In this document: positions 62,722 to 64,000 of the stretch, piece after piece
Numbering within the stretch: the first letter of the stretch is position 1
How the letters are laid out: the number at the start of each line of letters is the position of its first letter
Origin: Paenibacillus sp. FSL H7-0326
GTDB lineage: Bacteria; Bacillota; Bacilli; Paenibacillales; Paenibacillaceae
Assembly: GCF_001955535.1 (NCBI RefSeq)
Contig: NZ_MPVN01000001.1
Location: 744,001 to 808,000, forward strand
Direction of reading: 5' to 3'
DNA: 64,000 nt
Made by a program: the position numbers and the translations under genes
Notes under the pieces: generated by a model
Databases searched by the model: none
The model's input: the letters and a program-made list of their open reading frames with translations, nothing else
What the model was told of the DNA's origin: nothing

Positions 62722-64000
62722 GTGAATGCGAGAAGAACCATCTCCATTGCTGTCATTGCTGTATGCATCTTGTCTCAGACCGCTTCAGCCTATGCACAGA
62801 CTGACCGACCTGAACCGTCGTTATCGTATAATCATCAAAGGAGGATGAATATGAGTAAAGTGTTAAAACGCAGTGAAGTACCTGTAGAGAACCAGTGGAA
62901 ACTAAGTGATATTTTCGAGAGTCAAGCTGCCTGGGACAAGGAATATGAAGAAGTCAAGAAGCTGGCTCAGCAGGCTGGGGAATATCAAGGGAAGCTGAAT
63001 AATGAGAACAGCATAAAGTCCTGCTTCGAGCTGGAGGATGACATTTCACTCAAGACCGAGCGTTTGTACGTGTACGCTCATATGCATCATGATGAAGATA
63101 CAGCCGATCCTACATATCAATCCCTTCTGCAAAAAGCAAAAAAATTAAGTGTTCAGGTCAGCGAGTCCCTGTCGTTTGTTGTGCCGGAAATTCTGGCGCT
63201 GCCCGAGGATCAACTAGACGCATTTATTGCCAGCCCTACACTCAAACCATTTAAATTTACGCTCGTTGAGATGAAACGTGAGAAGGCACATGTTCTATCC
63301 AAGACAGAGGAAGCGCTGCTTGCACAAGTCGGCAACCTGTCTCAGGCACCGCAAACGATCTTTGGCATGCTGAACAATGCAGATATGAAATTTCCGAAGA
63401 TCAAGGATGAGAACGGCAATGAAGTGGATCTCACTCACGGCAGCTACATTCAGTTTCTTGAGAGCCCAAATAGGGAAGTCCGGGAACGCGCATTCAAGGC
63501 AGTGTACAGCACCTACGCCAAGAACAAGAATACAATTGCCGCTACACTGAATGCGAATGTAAACAAAAATATATTCTATTCCACAGTACGTAAATATCCT
63601 TCCGTCATGGAAATGTCTCTATACGGGGACAACATTCCGAAGGAAGTGTATACGAACCTGATCGATACCATTCATGAGAGTCTGCCCCTTCTGCATCGTT
63701 ATATGAATTTGCGTAAAAAGCTGCTGGGTACCGACGATCTCCATATGTATGATCTGTTCGCACCACTGGTCGAGGAATACAAGATGGACATCACCTATGA
63801 TGAAGCCAAGAAAACAGTTAAAGAAAGTCTGAAGCCGCTTGGAGAAGAGTACTTGACTGCACTTCAGGAAGGCTATGATAACGGCTGGATCGACGTATAT
63901 GAGAATGAGAACAAACGTACAGGTGCATACAGCTGGGGTGCTTACGGCACTCACCCTTACGTGCTGCTGAATCATAAGGATAATCTGAACAGCATGTTTA
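62722..64000 (+). CDS. pepF: Oligoendopeptidase F, M3 family (partial, with optional signal peptide)
   Basis: This is the N-terminal part of a metallopeptidase that cleaves oligopeptides; the HEXXH site lies beyond the right edge. The family start is seen in SEVPVENQWKLSDIF, with helical blocks ELEDDISLKTERLYVYAHMHHDEDTAD and SYIQFLESPNREVRERAF. Two in-frame starts exist: ATG 62851, 6 bases after AAAGGAGG, giving the usual cytosolic enzyme, and GTG 62722, 10 bases after AAGGAGG, adding 43 residues with an export signal (NARRTISIAVIAVCILSQTASAYAQ, cleavage after AYA). It may thus make both a cytosolic and an exported form. It is open to the right edge. Confidence 0.88.
   Translation, partial: MNARRTISIAVIAVCILSQTASAYAQTDRPEPSLSYNHQRRMNMSKVLKRSEVPVENQWKLSDIFESQAAWDKEYEEVKKLAQQAGEYQGKLNNENSIKSCFELEDDISLKTERLYVYAHMHHDEDTADPTYQSLLQKAKKLSVQVSESLSFVVPEILALPEDQLDAFIASPTLKPFKFTLVEMKREKAHVLSKTEEALLAQVGNLSQAPQTIFGMLNNADMKFPKIKDENGNEVDLTHGSYIQFLESPNREVRERAFKAVYSTYAKNKNTIAATLNANVNKNIFYSTVRKYPSVMEMSLYGDNIPKEVYTNLIDTIHESLPLLHRYMNLRKKLLGTDDLHMYDLFAPLVEEYKMDITYDEAKKTVKESLKPLGEEYLTALQEGYDNGWIDVYENENKRTGAYSWGAYGTHPYVLLNHKDNLNSMF

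Overview
The window looks like ordinary chromosomal DNA of a spore-forming Gram-positive bacterium, most likely a Paenibacillus. The case rests on moderate to low GC, strong AGGAGG-type ribosome binding sites, frequent GTG and TTG starts, a YesM/YesN two-component system beside an LplB-type sugar ABC importer, and many Bacillales families (YqhH/YqhG, YqzE, YwbE, YitT, YugP, YtpB, YjcZ, YesL-like DUF624, DUF1499, RelQ). No rRNA, tRNA, CRISPR array, prophage or complete insertion sequence was seen.

Layout. 1-5.6 kb: sugar importer (permease cut by the left edge, binding lipoprotein) with its sensor kinase and AraC-type regulator. 5.8-14.3 kb: glycosyltransferase, ornithine aminotransferase, permease, DUF1796 protein, YwbE, polysaccharide deacetylase, Na+/H+ antiporter, YneQ-like protein. 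14.3-17.9 kb: MarR regulator divergent from an FAD monooxygenase, a divergent MurB paralogue and an orphan HELGH-motif protein. 18-21 kb: helicase and YqhG pair, ended by a small mobile element. 21-28.8 kb: secreted orphan, YqzE, CwlD-like amidase, YibQ-type deacetylase, small hypotheticals, xpt, YkvI-like permease, glycosyltransferase. 28.8-34.8 kb: two RsmF-like rRNA methyltransferases flanking an acidic protein, a HAD phosphatase and a pseudouridine synthase. 34.9-42.2 kb: thioredoxin/CYCGC redox pair, DUF309-relQ-pyrD cluster, L,D-transpeptidase, ferredoxin, Y-family polymerase. 42.2-51.5 kb: second copy of the mobile element, cimA, ResA-like protein, JAMM protease, DnaQ exonuclease with DUF294 nucleotidyltransferase, MerR, YugP, LysR, rhomboid, tpx, DUF1499. 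51.5-64 kb: a 6S RNA gene, DUF624, YjcZ peptide, cshA with a long structured leader, YitT, MATE, pfkA, YtpB terpene synthase, MATE-like flippase, cold shock protein, two small proteins and the start of pepF, cut by the right edge.

Most genes sit in short operons bounded by rho-independent hairpins, many of them shared by convergent genes. Several neighbours are coupled by ATGA or GTGA overlaps (helicase/yqhG, thioredoxin/CYCGC lipoprotein, rsmF/rsuA-like, DUF294/exonuclease).

Points most worth a second look: (1) two copies of a MITE-like element with 15-bp terminal inverted repeats and 4-bp target duplications, one of which supplies the stop codon of yqhG; (2) a 6S RNA gene with its own promoter and terminator; (3) pepF with two in-frame starts, each with a strong ribosome binding site, the upstream one adding a signal peptide; (4) a cshA leader with two mutually exclusive stems; (5) a divergent MurB paralogue. 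No clearly new multi-gene system was found.
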